This document shows, piece by piece, positions 54,613 through 63,968 of a DNA stretch of 64,000 nucleotides. The translations under genes and the position numbers were made by a program. Below the pieces are notes generated by a model. That model did no database searches. It worked only from the letters and a program-made list of their open reading frames with translations, and was not told the DNA's origin. Source of the DNA: Methylobacterium tardum (GTDB taxonomy: Bacteria > Pseudomonadota > Alphaproteobacteria > Rhizobiales > Beijerinckiaceae); assembly GCF_023546765.1 (NCBI RefSeq), contig NZ_CP097484.1:5762001-5826000 (forward strand), in the 5' to 3' direction. Position 1 is the stretch's first letter. Every line of letters starts with the position of its first letter.

Positions 54613-56661
54613 TCACTTGCGCAGCGGAACGCCCTTCGTGGTGAAGCGCTGACCGCCGCCCGGACGGTACACGGGTCGCGGCTGGCCGCCCGTCCGGCCC
54701 GCCCCGGCGCCGGTTCCCGGCGGCTGCGAGAACGGCACGAGCTGGTCCGGCCGCGGCCCGATCAGATCGGCGCGGCCCATCTCCCGCAGCGCCTCGCGCA
54801 GCAGGGGCCAGTTCTCCGGGTCGTGGTAGCGCAGGAACGCCTTGTGCAGCCGGCGCTGCCGCAGCCCCTTGATCGCCTCGACCGGCTCGCTGCCACCGCG
54901 TTTCACGCCCCGCAGGGTGTTGATCTCGGTGTGATACATGGCCGTGGCGGTCGCCATCGGCGAGGGCAGGAACGTCTGGACCTGATCGGCGCGATAATTG
55001 TTTTTCTTGAGCCAGAGCGCGAGGTGCATCATGTCCTCGTCGGTCGTGCCGGGATGCGCCGCGATGAAGTACGGGATCAGGTAGTACTTCTTGCCCGCCT
55101 CCTTGGCGGCGGCGTCGAACATCTCCTTGAAGCGGTCGTAGGTGCCGATCCCCGGCTTCATCATCTTGTCGAGGGGGCCGCGCTCGGTGTGCTCGGGCGC
55201 GATCTTCAGGCGGCCGCCGACGTGGTGAGTGACGAGCTCCTTGATGTATTCGGGGCTCTTCACCGCGAGGTCGTAGCGCACGCCCGAGGCGACCATCACC
55301 TTCTTGACGCCCTTCACCTCGCGGACCTTGCGGTAGAGCCGGATCAGGTCGTCGTGCGACGTGTTCAGGTTCGGGCAGACGTCCGGGAACACGCAGGACG
55401 GCAACCGGCACGCCGCCTCGATCTTCGGGTCCTTGCAGGCCATCCGGTACATGTTCGCCGTCGGCCCGCCGACATCGGAGATCACGCCCGTGAAGCCCGG
55501 CGTCTTGTCGCGGATCCGCTCGATCTCGCGCAGGATTGAGCCCTCCGAGCGGTTCTGGATGACGCGGCCCTCGTGCTCCGTGATCGAGCAGAAGGTGCAG
55601 CCGCCGAAGCAGCCGCGCATGATCGTCACCGAGAACTTGATCATGTCCCAGGCGGGGATCTTCGCGTCGCCGTAGGACGGGTGCGGGGCGCGGGCGTAGG
55701 GCAGGTCGTAGACCGCGTCCATCTCGTCGCTGGTCAGCGGGATCGGCGGCGGGTTGAGCCACAGGTCGCGGTCGCCGTGGCGCTGGACGAGCGGGCGCGC
55801 GTTGCCGGGATTGGCCTCCCGGTGCAGCACGCGCGAGGCGCGGGCATAGGCCTCCTTGTCCTCCTTGACCTCGTCGTAGGCGGGGAGCCGGATCACGGTC
55901 TCGCCGGGCCGGCGGGTCGCGGCCTCGTCCGTCGAGTCGAGGTCGTCGGCGGGCAGCTCGGTGTAGTGGGCGGGGACGCGGCGGAACAGGGCGACGCCCC
56001 GGATCGCGTCGAGCTGGTTCGGCGCCTCGCCGGCCGCGAGGCGGTTCGCCACCTCGACCACGGCGCGCTCGGCGTTGCCGTAGATCAGCAGATCGGCCTT
56101 CGCGTCCGCCAGGATCGAGCGGCGCACCTTGTCGGACCAGTAATCGTAGTGGGCGATCCGGCGCAGCGACGCCTCAATGCCGCCGAGCACGATCGGCACG
56201 TCCTTGAAGGCCTCGCGGCAGCGCTGCGTGTACACGATGGTGCAGCGGTCCGGGCGCCGGCCGCCCTCGCCACCGGCCGTGTAGGCGTCGTCGTGGCGCA
56301 GCCGGCGGTCCGCCGTGTAGCGGTTCACCATCGAATCGAGGTTGCCGCCGGTGACGCCGAAGAACAGGTTCGGCTTGCCGAGCGCCTTGAACGGCTCCGC
56401 CGAGTGCCAGTCCGGCTGGGCGATGATGCCGACCCGGAAGCCCTGCGCCTCGAGCAGCCGGCCGATGATGGCCATGCCGAAGCTCGGGTGGTCCACGTAG
56501 GCGTCGCCGGTCACCAGGACGATGTCGCAGGACTCCCACCCGAGCGCCGTCATCTCGGCGCGGCTCATCGGCAGGAACGGTGCCGCCTTTCCGGTCGAGG
56601 GCTTGCAGGCGAACGACGCTACGGCGGGTGTGGCGGAAGCTTGGAGGTCCATGGCGCCCAT
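54613..56661 (-). CDS. ygiQ: YgiQ-family radical SAM protein
   Basis: Protein of 682 residues, normal length for YgiQ. The radical-SAM cluster motif [13 protein letters not shown] (CxxxCxxC) is present near residue 350. The N-terminal region ([29 protein letters not shown] [19 protein letters not shown]) is the conserved YgiQ start, resembling a cobalamin-type Rossmann domain without clear B12 ligands. [20 protein letters not shown] and [15 protein letters not shown] are further family blocks. The biochemical role is unknown; the family is widespread and usually annotated as conserved uncharacterised. It stands alone, next to the divergent HxlR gene. Confidence 0.93.
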   Translation of the reverse strand: MGAMDLQASATPAVASFACKPSTGKAAPFLPMSRAEMTALGWESCDIVLVTGDAYVDHPSFGMAIIGRLLEAQGFRVGIIAQPDWHSAEPFKALGKPNLFFGVTGGNLDSMVNRYTADRRLRHDDAYTAGGEGGRRPDRCTIVYTQRCREAFKDVPIVLGGIEASLRRIAHYDYWSDKVRRSILADAKADLLIYGNAERAVVEVANRLAAGEAPNQLDAIRGVALFRRVPAHYTELPADDLDSTDEAATRRPGETVIRLPAYDEVKEDKEAYARASRVLHREANPGNARPLVQRHGDRDLWLNPPPIPLTSDEMDAVYDLPYARAPHPSYGDAKIPAWDMIKFSVTIMRGCFGGCTFCSITEHEGRVIQNRSEGSILREIERIRDKTPGFTGVISDVGGPTANMYRMACKDPKIEAACRLPSCVFPDVCPNLNTSHDDLIRLYRKVREVKGVKKVMVASGVRYDLAVKSPEYIKELVTHHVGGRLKIAPEHTERGPLDKMMKPGIGTYDRFKEMFDAAAKEAGKKYYLIPYFIAAHPGTTDEDMMHLALWLKKNNYRADQVQTFLPSPMATATAMYHTEINTLRGVKRGGSEPVEAIKGLRQRRLHKAFLRYHDPENWPLLREALREMGRADLIGPRPDQLVPFSQPPGTGAGAGRTGGQPRPVYRPGGGQRFTTKGVPLRK

Positions 56662-56883
56662 GCATAGGCCGTCGGAACCGCGATCTCAACGAAGGGGAGG
56701 GGCGGGCGAAGCTGCGCGGGCGCGGCGAAGCGGCTGAGGCATGCTGTCGGGCTGCGCCAGACGTCGCTCTGGGAGGCGGCTATTCATCGGCAATGATCGA
56801 CGTGGGCCCGCATGTCCGTTCACAGCTCTCCGGAGCGGACCAGCGGCGTTCGGCCACATCGGGACGCCCGGCCGCAGCCCCGC

Positions 56884-57960
56884 TCACGGGGCCCGGGCTT
56901 CCGGGCCGAAGCCGAGATCGGTCACGAAGCGGTTCCAGGTCTCGACGCGGACTTGGCCGCCGGTGGCGCGTCGGTGCCCCTGGGCGAACTGGTCGTCCGG
57001 TCCGAGCGGCGGTGCGCGGTCCCGGAGGAACGTGATCAGGTCCGGCTCGGATGCGCTGCGCGCGGCGAAATGCACGAAACCGGCGCGGAACGACGCGTTC
57101 GCGCCGATCACCACCTGCCGGCGCAGGCGGCCGGTCCACGATTGCGCGACGAGCGGATGGATCTGGCACGGGGAGTCGCAGCGGATCAGGGCGACCGGAC
57201 CGGCGAAGAGCGGCGGGATCCGGCGCGCGGCATCGAGCGCGGCCTTCACCTCGGAACGCGCCTCGCGCAGGGCTTCGGCCTCTGGAGCGGTCCCGGTGAC
57301 GATCTCCGCCGGGCCCGAGGCACGAAGGAGCAGCGCCAGGGCGGCCCTCGCGTCGCCCGAGGCCGTGCGCCGCGGCGCGTTGACGAGGCTCACGGCCTCG
57401 CGCAGCGCCTTGGCGGTGTAGGATTTTCGCAGCGGACCCATGATCTCGGGGAAGTCGCTGCTCGCGCCGCGCTCGCCGAGATCGCCGACGAGCCCGATCC
57501 CGGCGAGCCACGCGAGATCGTCCGCACGGCCCAGGGCCGTCGCGCAGGCCAGCGCGAGGAGACTGGTGGTGGGGATCGGCGCGTCCGCGTGACCGCTGAT
57601 CACCGTGGCCGCGTCGGCTTCGGGCCAGGAGCGCGGCACGTGATGATCCACCAGCACTGTCGGCACGCCCGGCAGGATCGGTTCGGCCTCAACGCCGAGA
57701 TCGGCGACCACGAGGCCGCCGGGCGTCTGGGCCGCGAGCTCGTCGCGGAGGGCGGCCGACCACGGCGACTCGCCGCGGCCGATGACGCGGACCCGGGTCT
57801 CGCTGTGCCCGGCGCGCGTGAGGGCTCGGGCCAGGAGGGCCCCCGCCGACAGGCCGTCCGCGTCATCGTGGCAGAGGACCACCGGCGTGCCCGGTCCGAA
57901 GCGTGCGGCGAGGCCGGCGAAGGCGGCTCCGTGTGCCGCGAGGGCGGTCACGACGGCCAC
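56884..57960 (-). CDS. DHH-family phosphoesterase
   Basis: Protein of 358 residues. Motifs of the DHH superfamily are in order: LCHDDADGLSAGALLAR (motif I), GGLVVADLG (II) and VLVDHHVPRSW (III, the DHH signature). The C-terminal DHHA1-like domain has GANASFRAGFVHFAARSASE resembling the GGxx substrate loop. Likely activities include single-strand nuclease (RecJ-like) or nano-RNA/cyclic dinucleotide hydrolysis. The protein is shorter than RecJ and lacks an obvious OB domain. It stands alone with no partner gene. Confidence 0.85.
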   Translation of the reverse strand: MAVVTALAAHGAAFAGLAARFGPGTPVVLCHDDADGLSAGALLARALTRAGHSETRVRVIGRGESPWSAALRDELAAQTPGGLVVADLGVEAEPILPGVPTVLVDHHVPRSWPEADAATVISGHADAPIPTTSLLALACATALGRADDLAWLAGIGLVGDLGERGASSDFPEIMGPLRKSYTAKALREAVSLVNAPRRTASGDARAALALLLRASGPAEIVTGTAPEAEALREARSEVKAALDAARRIPPLFAGPVALIRCDSPCQIHPLVAQSWTGRLRRQVVIGANASFRAGFVHFAARSASEPDLITFLRDRAPPLGPDDQFAQGHRRATGGQVRVETWNRFVTDLGFGPEARAP

Positions 57961-58012
57961 CTCGCCAGCGCGGGCCGGCCGGCCGCAACCAGCGGCGGGC
58001 TGTCGGCCCGTG

Positions 58013-58204
58013 TCATGCGCTCGCCGCCGCGCCGAACGCCTGAAGGGCGGCCTGACCCGCGTCCTGCGCGTCCTCGGGCGAGGCGTACGCCTCCGGCGAG
58101 ACCCGGATCGACACGCCGTCGGCGTCCGTCAGGTGCCAGCGGAACCGCGCGCCGCCGTCGCCGCAGGATTCGACAGTGACGGCGATGGGCGTCGGATCGT
58201 CCAT
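58013..58204 (-). CDS. Small hypothetical protein of the stress operon
   Basis: Protein of 63 residues. A beta-rich segment (FRWHLTDADGVSIRVSPEAY) is followed by an Ala-rich helix (ASPEDAQDAGQAALQAFG), recalling the DUF1508/YegP repeat pattern in short form. It is the last of three leftward genes and starts 3 bp after the DUF3140 stop, so it is cotranscribed with them. Function unknown. Confidence 0.65.
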   Translation of the reverse strand: MDDPTPIAVTVESCGDGGARFRWHLTDADGVSIRVSPEAYASPEDAQDAGQAALQAFGAAASA

Positions 58205-58207
58205 GGC

Positions 58208-58558
58208 TCAGGCCGCCTTCAGGGGGTCGTGGCCCCAGTTCATCAGCGACAGTCGCCAGGGCGAATCCTTCACCTCATCCTTGTCCTTCGGGCCGCCCTG
58301 CTTCAGGTGCCGGTGCACGTAGCCGATCACCTTGCGCATGTGCCGGTAATCCTCGTCCGACAGCTCGGATTTCTTCTTGTGCAGCATCGCGACGATGTGG
58401 CGGCCCTCCACGTGGCCCGTCGCCTCGCCCCCATCCTTCTTCTGGCCGACCGATTGGCTGGCCTCGCTCGCGAGATGCTTCTCCAGGGCGGAGGCCGTCA
58501 TGTTCACGACCTCCTTGAACTCCTTGTAGGTCGTCGCGTGGTCGTCCGTCTCGGCCAT
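58208..58558 (-). CDS. DUF3140 domain protein
   Basis: Protein of 116 residues covering the whole DUF3140 family: YKEFKEVVNMTASALEKHL, VGQKKDGGEATGHVEGRHIV and AMLHKKKSELSDEDYRHMRK, then a Trp-containing end (DSPWRLSLMNWGHDPLK). It is rich in Lys and His. The family often accompanies stress or DNA-related genes, but its function is not established. It is the middle gene of a leftward trio with the DUF892 protein upstream (72-bp gap) and the 63-residue protein downstream (3-bp gap). Confidence 0.88.
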   Translation of the reverse strand: MAETDDHATTYKEFKEVVNMTASALEKHLASEASQSVGQKKDGGEATGHVEGRHIVAMLHKKKSELSDEDYRHMRKVIGYVHRHLKQGGPKDKDEVKDSPWRLSLMNWGHDPLKAA

Positions 58559-58629
58559 GGCTCACCCTCCAATCGTGGGATGGGCGGCCTCGCAGGCGCG
58601 GCCGCCCTGACAACGGGATCCGTTGAAGA

Positions 58630-59142
58630 TCAGCTGTCGGCCTTGCCGCCGGCGAGCGTCAGGTCGAGGTAGGTCTGGGTCACCGGCTCGATGAGCGCGG
58701 CGATCTCCTCGGCCGCCTTCGTCTCCTCCTCGACCGCCGCGCGGAAGGATGAGGCCTGGTCCGACTTGCCGGCCCGCTCCGCGATGACCGCCAGCGAGCG
58801 ATAGGCGGCGATCTGGTCGTACTGGTAGGCGTATCCGGCGTAGAGGTTCTTCAGCGTCTCGTCCTGCGCCGTCGCGTGGACCGCGGCTCCGATCGAGCCG
58901 GCGACGCTCGTGACCGTCTCCTTCAGCGTGGATGGGCTCGCGCCGATGCCCTCCAGCGCCCGGTCCAGACGGGCCAGCTGTCCCTTCGTGGTCTCGGCAT
59001 GCCGGCGCAGCACGGCGGCGTAATCCGGGTACCGCTCCAAGCCGGAGAGCTGCCGCTCGATCTGTTCCAGGCCCTGCTTCTCCAAGGCGCGCGTGTTCCG
59101 CAGCGCTCCGGCGTAGATCGTGCCGATCTCTGTGCTGGCCAT
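58630..59142 (-). CDS. DUF892 (YciE-type) ferritin-like protein
   Basis: From the ATG at 59142 (GGAG site 10 nt upstream) the protein has 170 residues; an upstream start at 59181 is possible. Long helices with conserved Glu/His spacing give a ferritin-like four-helix bundle (IGTIYAGALRNTRALEKQGL, YPDYAAVLRRHAETTKGQLA, YAYQYDQIAAYRSLAVIAER, EEETKAAEEIAALIEPV). YciE/YciF-type DUF892 proteins are induced by general stress in several bacteria. It heads the leftward trio, and a near-consensus EcfG promoter lies 39 nt upstream. Confidence 0.87.
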   Translation of the reverse strand: MASTEIGTIYAGALRNTRALEKQGLEQIERQLSGLERYPDYAAVLRRHAETTKGQLARLDRALEGIGASPSTLKETVTSVAGSIGAAVHATAQDETLKNLYAGYAYQYDQIAAYRSLAVIAERAGKSDQASSFRAAVEEETKAAEEIAALIEPVTQTYLDLTLAGGKADS

Positions 59143-59180
59143 GCTTTCGAAGCTCCAGGTTCGTTTCGGGTTCGTCGGCA

Positions 59181-59205
59181 AACGTCGATGGCGGGCCCCG
59201 TTTCC
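59181..59205 (-). promoter_or_regulatory. Near-consensus EcfG promoter of the DUF892 operon (GGAAA-N16-CGTT)
   Basis: On the leftward strand GGAAA (59205-59201) and CGTT (59184-59181) are 16 bp apart, one mismatch from the EcfG consensus. It precedes a gene family typical of the general stress response, which raises its plausibility. Confidence 0.45.
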
Positions 59206-59570
59206 AGTCGAAGGCTGCGACGTAAACGCCGCCCGTCGGCGCGGGATGACGGTTCTGCTTGGCGCGTTTGTTTCAGGGCGTGTTCGCCACCACGAAGATT
59301 TCCTCGGGCCTGTCGTTCATTCAAATGGATCTCTGGAAGGCTCGCGAATGCCACGGCTGTCCTGAGGCCCGGTCGTTTTGGTCGCAGCGTGGCCCAGGAA
59401 AATTCGGGCTTGCTCTAAGTTGGTTTTCGGGGTCGCCAGGCAGTCTGGTGCGGCTGTCGGAGGCTGTCGCGACATGGAAACCGAGAACGCCTGCCGAGGC
59501 CGGGACCAGGAACCGTCGCCAACGGGGGAGACCGCCGTCTCGGTTCGGGATCGGGTCGGGCGGGCCGACC
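59206..59570. other. Intergenic stretch between the stress operon and the LigD-PE gene
   Basis: About 365 bp. The LigD-PE frame is open upstream to 59259, but that part has no domain features. No repeat or terminator recognised. Confidence 0.35.
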
Positions 59571-60080
59571 ATGTCTGACCCAGGGATCCTGGCCTACCGC
59601 GTGCAGAAGCACGCGGCCCGCCGGCTGCACTACGACTTCCGGCTGCAGGTCGGCGGGGTCCTCAAGAGCTGGGCGGTCGCGCGCGGGCCGAGCCTCGTCG
59701 CGGGCGAACGCCGCCTCGCCGTCGCCGTCGAAGATCACGGCCTGGACTACGCGGACTACGAGGGCGTGATCGCGCCGGGCCAGTATGGCGCCGGCACCGT
59801 GCTGCTCTGGGACCGGGGGACCTGGGAGCCGGAGGGTGATCCGGACGCGGCGCTGGCCTCGGGGTCGCTCGCCTTCACCCTGCATGGGCAGAAGCTGACC
59901 GGTCGCTGGCGTCTCATGCGGATGCGGCCGAAGCCGCGGGAGCGCCAGGTCTCGTGGCTGCTGGTGAAGTCCCACGACGGGGCGGCCCGCGCGGCCGGCG
60001 AGCCCGACATCTTGGAGGAAGCGCCGCGATCGGTCCTGACCGGACGCACGGTCGAGGATATCGCCGCTGCGGTGGCCTAA
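59571..60080 (+). CDS. Standalone LigD 3'-phosphoesterase-domain protein
   Basis: From the ATG at 59571 the protein has 169 residues. It corresponds to the 3'-phosphoesterase (PE) module of bacterial NHEJ ligase D: HAARRLHYDFRLQVGGVLKS with the His and Arg of the metal site, VEDHGLDYADYEGVI, GAGTVLLWDRGTW and LTGRWRLMRM. The usual HPLDY is HGLDY here. Linked polymerase and ligase domains are absent, so it may trim 3' ends as a separate protein or be part of a split NHEJ system. Its stop overlaps, by one base, an ATG of the next gene. Confidence 0.87.
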   Translation: MSDPGILAYRVQKHAARRLHYDFRLQVGGVLKSWAVARGPSLVAGERRLAVAVEDHGLDYADYEGVIAPGQYGAGTVLLWDRGTWEPEGDPDAALASGSLAFTLHGQKLTGRWRLMRMRPKPRERQVSWLLVKSHDGAARAAGEPDILEEAPRSVLTGRTVEDIAAAVA

Positions 60081-60094
60081 TGGGGGGAAGGCGC

Positions 60095-61234
60095 ATGGAC
60101 CAGAGGACTCCGATCAATTTGGCCTTCGACGCCGTCGCGGCCGCGCGACAGGCGGCGATCGCTGCGGCCGAGCGCGCCGACGCCCAGGATCGCGACGACG
60201 GCTTTCCGGCCGAGGATGTCGCCGACCTCGCCCAATGCGGCCTGCTCGCCGCGCCGGTTCCGTCCAGCGACGGTGGAGTCGGGCTCGGCGAGGAGCCGGG
60301 CGCGCGCAAGCTTGCGGCGGTGCTGCGGCTCGTCGGGTACGGCAGCCTGGCGCTGGGGCGCCTCTACGAGGGCCACGTCAACGCGCTCCAGCTCGTCGCG
60401 CGCTACGGCGCGCCGGCGCAGCAGGCGCGCCTATTCGCCGACGCGCGTGCGGGGCACCTGTTCGGAGTCTGGAACACCAACCGGCCCGGCGACAGCCTGT
60501 GCCTGGGAGAGGATGGCCGGCTCCGGGGCGTGAAGACCTTCGCGTCGGGGGCCGGCTATGTCACCCGCGCCCTGGTGACGGTCACGCGGGAGCCGGATGC
60601 GGCGTCGCTGATGCTGGTCGTGCCGCTGGAGCCCGGCAGCCGCGCCGATCTGACCGGCTGGCGCGCCCACGGCATGCGCGCCTCCGCCACCGGCACCGTC
60701 GACTTCGAGGACATCGCCGTCGGCGCGGACGCGATTCTCGGCGGGCGGGACGATTACCAGCGCCAACCGACCTTCTCGAGCGGGGCCTGGCGGTTCGCGG
60801 CCGTGCAGCTCGGCGGCATCGAGGCCGTGTTCGATGCGTGGCGCGCCCATCTCGGGGCAACCGGTCGTGGCGGCGATCCCCATCAGCGCGCGCGGCTCGG
60901 CGAGGGTGCCATCGCGGTCGAGGGCGCCCGGCACTGGATCGAGCGCGCCGCCCGGATCGTCGCGGAGAACGACCTTCCGCCCGAGCGCGTCGTCGCCTTC
61001 GTCAACCTGACCCGGCTCGCCGTGGAAAAGGCCGGGCTCGACGTGCTGCAACTCGCCCAGCGCTCCGTCGGCCTGCAGGGTTTCCTGCGGCCCCATCCCC
61101 TGGAGCGCCTGTCCCGCGACCTCGCGACCTACCTGCGCCAGCCTGCGCCGGACGGTGCGCTCACCAGCGCGGCCGAAGAGATCCTGCGGGTGCGCGGCGC
61201 GGCGGAGCACCTGTGGGCCGGACGCGCGGAATGA
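60095..61234 (+). CDS. Acyl-CoA dehydrogenase family protein
   Basis: From the ATG at 60095 (GGGGGGAAGG site) the protein has 379 residues. The acyl-CoA dehydrogenase fold is visible from GFPAEDVADLAQCGLLAAPV, the FAD/substrate segment GRLRGVKTFASGAGYVTRAL and GWRAHGMRASATGTVDFEDI, then the all-helical C-domain (LPPERVVAFVNLTRLAVEKA, ERLSRDLATYLRQPAPDGAL). The usual catalytic Glu positions are not conserved, and the sequence looks closer to the DszC/SfnB-like flavin monooxygenase branch. It oxidises or hydroxylates an unknown substrate with FAD or FMN. A 15-bp gap after the LigD-PE gene suggests cotranscription. Confidence 0.85.
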   Translation: MDQRTPINLAFDAVAAARQAAIAAAERADAQDRDDGFPAEDVADLAQCGLLAAPVPSSDGGVGLGEEPGARKLAAVLRLVGYGSLALGRLYEGHVNALQLVARYGAPAQQARLFADARAGHLFGVWNTNRPGDSLCLGEDGRLRGVKTFASGAGYVTRALVTVTREPDAASLMLVVPLEPGSRADLTGWRAHGMRASATGTVDFEDIAVGADAILGGRDDYQRQPTFSSGAWRFAAVQLGGIEAVFDAWRAHLGATGRGGDPHQRARLGEGAIAVEGARHWIERAARIVAENDLPPERVVAFVNLTRLAVEKAGLDVLQLAQRSVGLQGFLRPHPLERLSRDLATYLRQPAPDGALTSAAEEILRVRGAAEHLWAGRAE

Positions 61235-61373
61235 GCCGGGCCGCCGCGCCGCCGCCGGGCGAGAGCGTCAGGCGCCGAGTCGTGCGCGGCGCGCATGCGA
61301 TGCTGCCCGCCTACGGACGAGCCACGACGGACCACACGCGGCGCGACGGGCGCGTCGGCCAGGAAGGCCCATC

Positions 61374-61913
61374 ATGCGGATGAACGGCTGGCTCGACACG
61401 CCGCAGCGCTACGGCCGGATCAGCCGGGCATTCCACTGGCTCATGGCCGCGCTCTTCGCCTGGCAATTCGCCGGCGCGCTCCTCTACGTCGCGATCGGCG
61501 ACACCGCCCTGACACGCTTCGTCGGCGGCAGCCACTTCACCCTCGGCTTCACCCTCTTCGTCCTCGTGCTCCTGCGCGGCCTCTGGGGGCTGGCGAACGT
61601 GGCGCGCAGACCGCCGCATCCCGGACGCCTGGGGCGTGCCGCGGTGACCGGTCACGCGTTCATCTATCTGCTGATGGTCCTCACGCCGGGTCTCGCCCTG
61701 CTCCGCCAGTATGGCTCCGGTAAGCCGTTCACGCCCTACGGCCTTCCGCTGATGCCGGGGCGGGACACGAAGATCGCCTGGATGGTGGCTCCGGGCGATC
61801 TCCTCCATCACTGGCTCGGCTTCACCCTGCTGGTCGTCGTGCTCGGGCATGCCGCCATGGCGCTGATCCATCGCCGGGTGCGGCAGGAGGACGTGCTGGC
61901 CCGGATGGCCTGA
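61374..61913 (+). CDS. Cytochrome b561 family protein
   Basis: From the ATG at 61374 (AGGAAGG site) the protein has 179 residues with four membrane helices. Haem-ligating histidines fit the family: SRAFHWLMAAL (helix 1), GGSHFTLGFTLFVLVLLRGL (helix 2), TGHAFIYLLMVLTPGLALL (helix 3) and LLHHWLGFTLLVVVLGHAA (helix 4). It carries electrons between quinol and periplasmic acceptors or superoxide. Not linked to a partner enzyme in the window. Confidence 0.92.
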   Translation: MRMNGWLDTPQRYGRISRAFHWLMAALFAWQFAGALLYVAIGDTALTRFVGGSHFTLGFTLFVLVLLRGLWGLANVARRPPHPGRLGRAAVTGHAFIYLLMVLTPGLALLRQYGSGKPFTPYGLPLMPGRDTKIAWMVAPGDLLHHWLGFTLLVVVLGHAAMALIHRRVRQEDVLARMA

Positions 61914-62012
61914 CGCAGCTGGTACGGCACCGCGAGGCCGCCCGCAGGAACTTCGAACGTCGGCGGTGCTTTGCTCGACGCGCGGGCACCCCGCCCGGCG
62001 GCGAGGTCCGTC

Positions 62013-62222
62013 ATGTCGAGCGACACCGAAAAGCACCACGCCCTTCTCAGCGCGCTGAGAGCGGCCCAGGGCAAGGGCGACGGCAGCTTCGAGCAGGCCG
62101 TGACCGATGCGTTCGCGCACGTCTTCGAACATCTGAGCCGGCTCAACAATCACGTCTCGCTCGGTGGTCCCGACGGCGAGGACCGGCACCTGAAGCCGGG
62201 CGAGTCGCCGACCCTGCGCTAG
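62013..62222 (+). CDS. Small hypothetical protein
   Basis: Protein of 69 residues from the ATG at 62013. The sequence is helical and polar (SSDTEKHHALLSALRAAQGK, EQAVTDAFAHVFEHLSRLNN) with a short Gly/Pro tail. No family was recognised. It lies between cytochrome b561 and the convergent chemoreceptor gene. Confidence 0.5.
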   Translation: MSSDTEKHHALLSALRAAQGKGDGSFEQAVTDAFAHVFEHLSRLNNHVSLGGPDGEDRHLKPGESPTLR

Positions 62223-62489
62223 CAGCTCCGGGGCGGGATCGATCCTCGCCCTCTGAACGACTCGGCCTCAGCGAAGGCGAAGCGGTGTGTCCGAACGCGT
62301 CCGCCGCGAACCGGCCCTGGCTGCCACCAGCGGGCCGGTTCGATGCTGAGCCGGCTCAGCATCATCGGTTCTGCGGCGCGCGTGAGCCTGTCCCGCCGGG
62401 CGCTGCACCGGCTCGCAAGACGGGCGTCATCGGCCGAGGCGGCCGCAATGTGCTCCCTCGATCCCGTCCAAACCCGATCGGGACGGGCG

Positions 62490-63968
62490 CTAGGCGAGAC
62501 TCTGAGCCGCAGCGCGCAGCGTCTGCGTGGCCTCGTCGGCTTGGCCGGCGGACTCGGCGATGAGACCGAGTCCCGAGGTGATCGCCCCAACCCCTTGTGC
62601 TGCGGTCTGCATAGTCGCCGACATCGCGCGGGTCACCGCGGATTGCTCCTCGACGGCCGTGGCGATGGTGGCCGCCACCGTGTTGAGACCCACGATCGTG
62701 GCCTGGATCGAGCCGACCGCCGCCACCGCCTTCTCGGTCGCGGTCTGGGTTCCGGTGATCTGGACGGCAATCTGCTCGGTCGCCTTCGCGGTCTGATCGG
62801 CGAGCGCCTTCACCTCGGAGGCGACGACCGCGAAGCCCCGGCCCGCCGTGCCGGCGCGGGCCGCCTCGATGGCCGCGTTGAGCGCCAGCAGATTCGTCTG
62901 GGCCGCGATGGTCTGGATCAGCGCCACAACCGCGCCGATCTGCTCGGCCGAGTCATTCAGACCCGAGATGATCGCCTGCGTCGCCTGGGCCTGCTCCACG
63001 GCCCGTCCGGACATCTCGGACGCCTGCACGACCTGAGCGCTGATCTCCGCCACCGAGGTGGCGATCTGCTCCGCTCCCGACGCGATCGACTGGATGTCGC
63101 CGGAGACGTGGGCCGACGATTGCGCGCCCTCTCCCGCCTGTCGCGAGACCTTCGAAGACGCCTCCGCGATGGCATCCAGGTCCCGGGCCAGCGCCGTCTG
63201 CAACTCCGTCCGGCGTTGGCGATCGAGCACCTGCGCGGTGACGTCGGTGGCGAACTTGACGATTTTCAGGGGGCGTCCGTCCCGATCGAAGATCGGGTTG
63301 TAGCTGCCCTGGATGAAGACTTCGCGGCCGCCCTTGGCGCGGCGCTTGAACTCGGCGACATCGTACTCACCGCGGCCCAGACGGTCCCAGAACGCCCGGT
63401 ACGCGGCGCTGTCGCGGACCTCCGGCTCGATGAACAGGCTGTGATGACGCCCCGTGACCTCCTCCAGGCGGTACCCCATGGCGGCGAGGAAGTTGTCGTT
63501 GGCGGTCAGGATCGTCCCGTCGAGCGCGAACTCGATCACCGCCTGGGAGCGGTTGATCGCCCGGATCTGACCCTCGTAGGCGATGGCGCGCGTCACCTGC
63601 TCGGTGACGTCGCTGGCGAACTTGACGATCTTGAGCGGTCTGCCGCGTCGGTCCAGGATGGGATTGTAGGTCGCCTGAAGCCAGACCGCGCGACCGTCCT
63701 TGCCGATCCGCTTGAATTCGCCGGCCTGGTAATCCCCACGACGAAGCGACGCCCAGAAGTCGCGATACGCGTCGCTCTCCCGGTATGCCGGATCGGCGAG
63801 TTCCGCATGCGGTCGGCCCCGGATCTCGTCCAGCGCGTAGCCCAGCGTGTCGAGGAAGTTCTTGTTGGCGGCCAGGATCGTGCCGTCGGTCGCGAATTCG
63901 ATGACGGCTTGAGATCTGTCCAGGGCCTTGATCCTGGCGTGCAGATCCTTGTCGCGCACGAAACCCAC
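62490..63968 (-). CDS. Soluble PAS-PAS methyl-accepting chemotaxis protein
   Basis: A GTG at 63968 with AAGGAGGGGG about 10 nt upstream is the best start (492 residues); an ATG at 63992 has no ribosome site and would place that strong site inside the gene. Two near-identical PAS domains (about 15-120 and 135-240) share QAVIEFA.DGTIL.AN..FL and [18 protein letters not shown], indicating internal duplication. The signalling domain has the invariant tip [40 protein letters not shown]. There are no membrane helices or HAMP domain, so it senses a cytosolic signal, probably redox or a small ligand as in Aer-like proteins. It relays to CheA/CheW. Confidence 0.92.
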   Translation of the reverse strand: MGFVRDKDLHARIKALDRSQAVIEFATDGTILAANKNFLDTLGYALDEIRGRPHAELADPAYRESDAYRDFWASLRRGDYQAGEFKRIGKDGRAVWLQATYNPILDRRGRPLKIVKFASDVTEQVTRAIAYEGQIRAINRSQAVIEFALDGTILTANDNFLAAMGYRLEEVTGRHHSLFIEPEVRDSAAYRAFWDRLGRGEYDVAEFKRRAKGGREVFIQGSYNPIFDRDGRPLKIVKFATDVTAQVLDRQRRTELQTALARDLDAIAEASSKVSRQAGEGAQSSAHVSGDIQSIASGAEQIATSVAEISAQVVQASEMSGRAVEQAQATQAIISGLNDSAEQIGAVVALIQTIAAQTNLLALNAAIEAARAGTAGRGFAVVASEVKALADQTAKATEQIAVQITGTQTATEKAVAAVGSIQATIVGLNTVAATIATAVEEQSAVTRAMSATMQTAAQGVGAITSGLGLIAESAGQADEATQTLRAAAQSLA

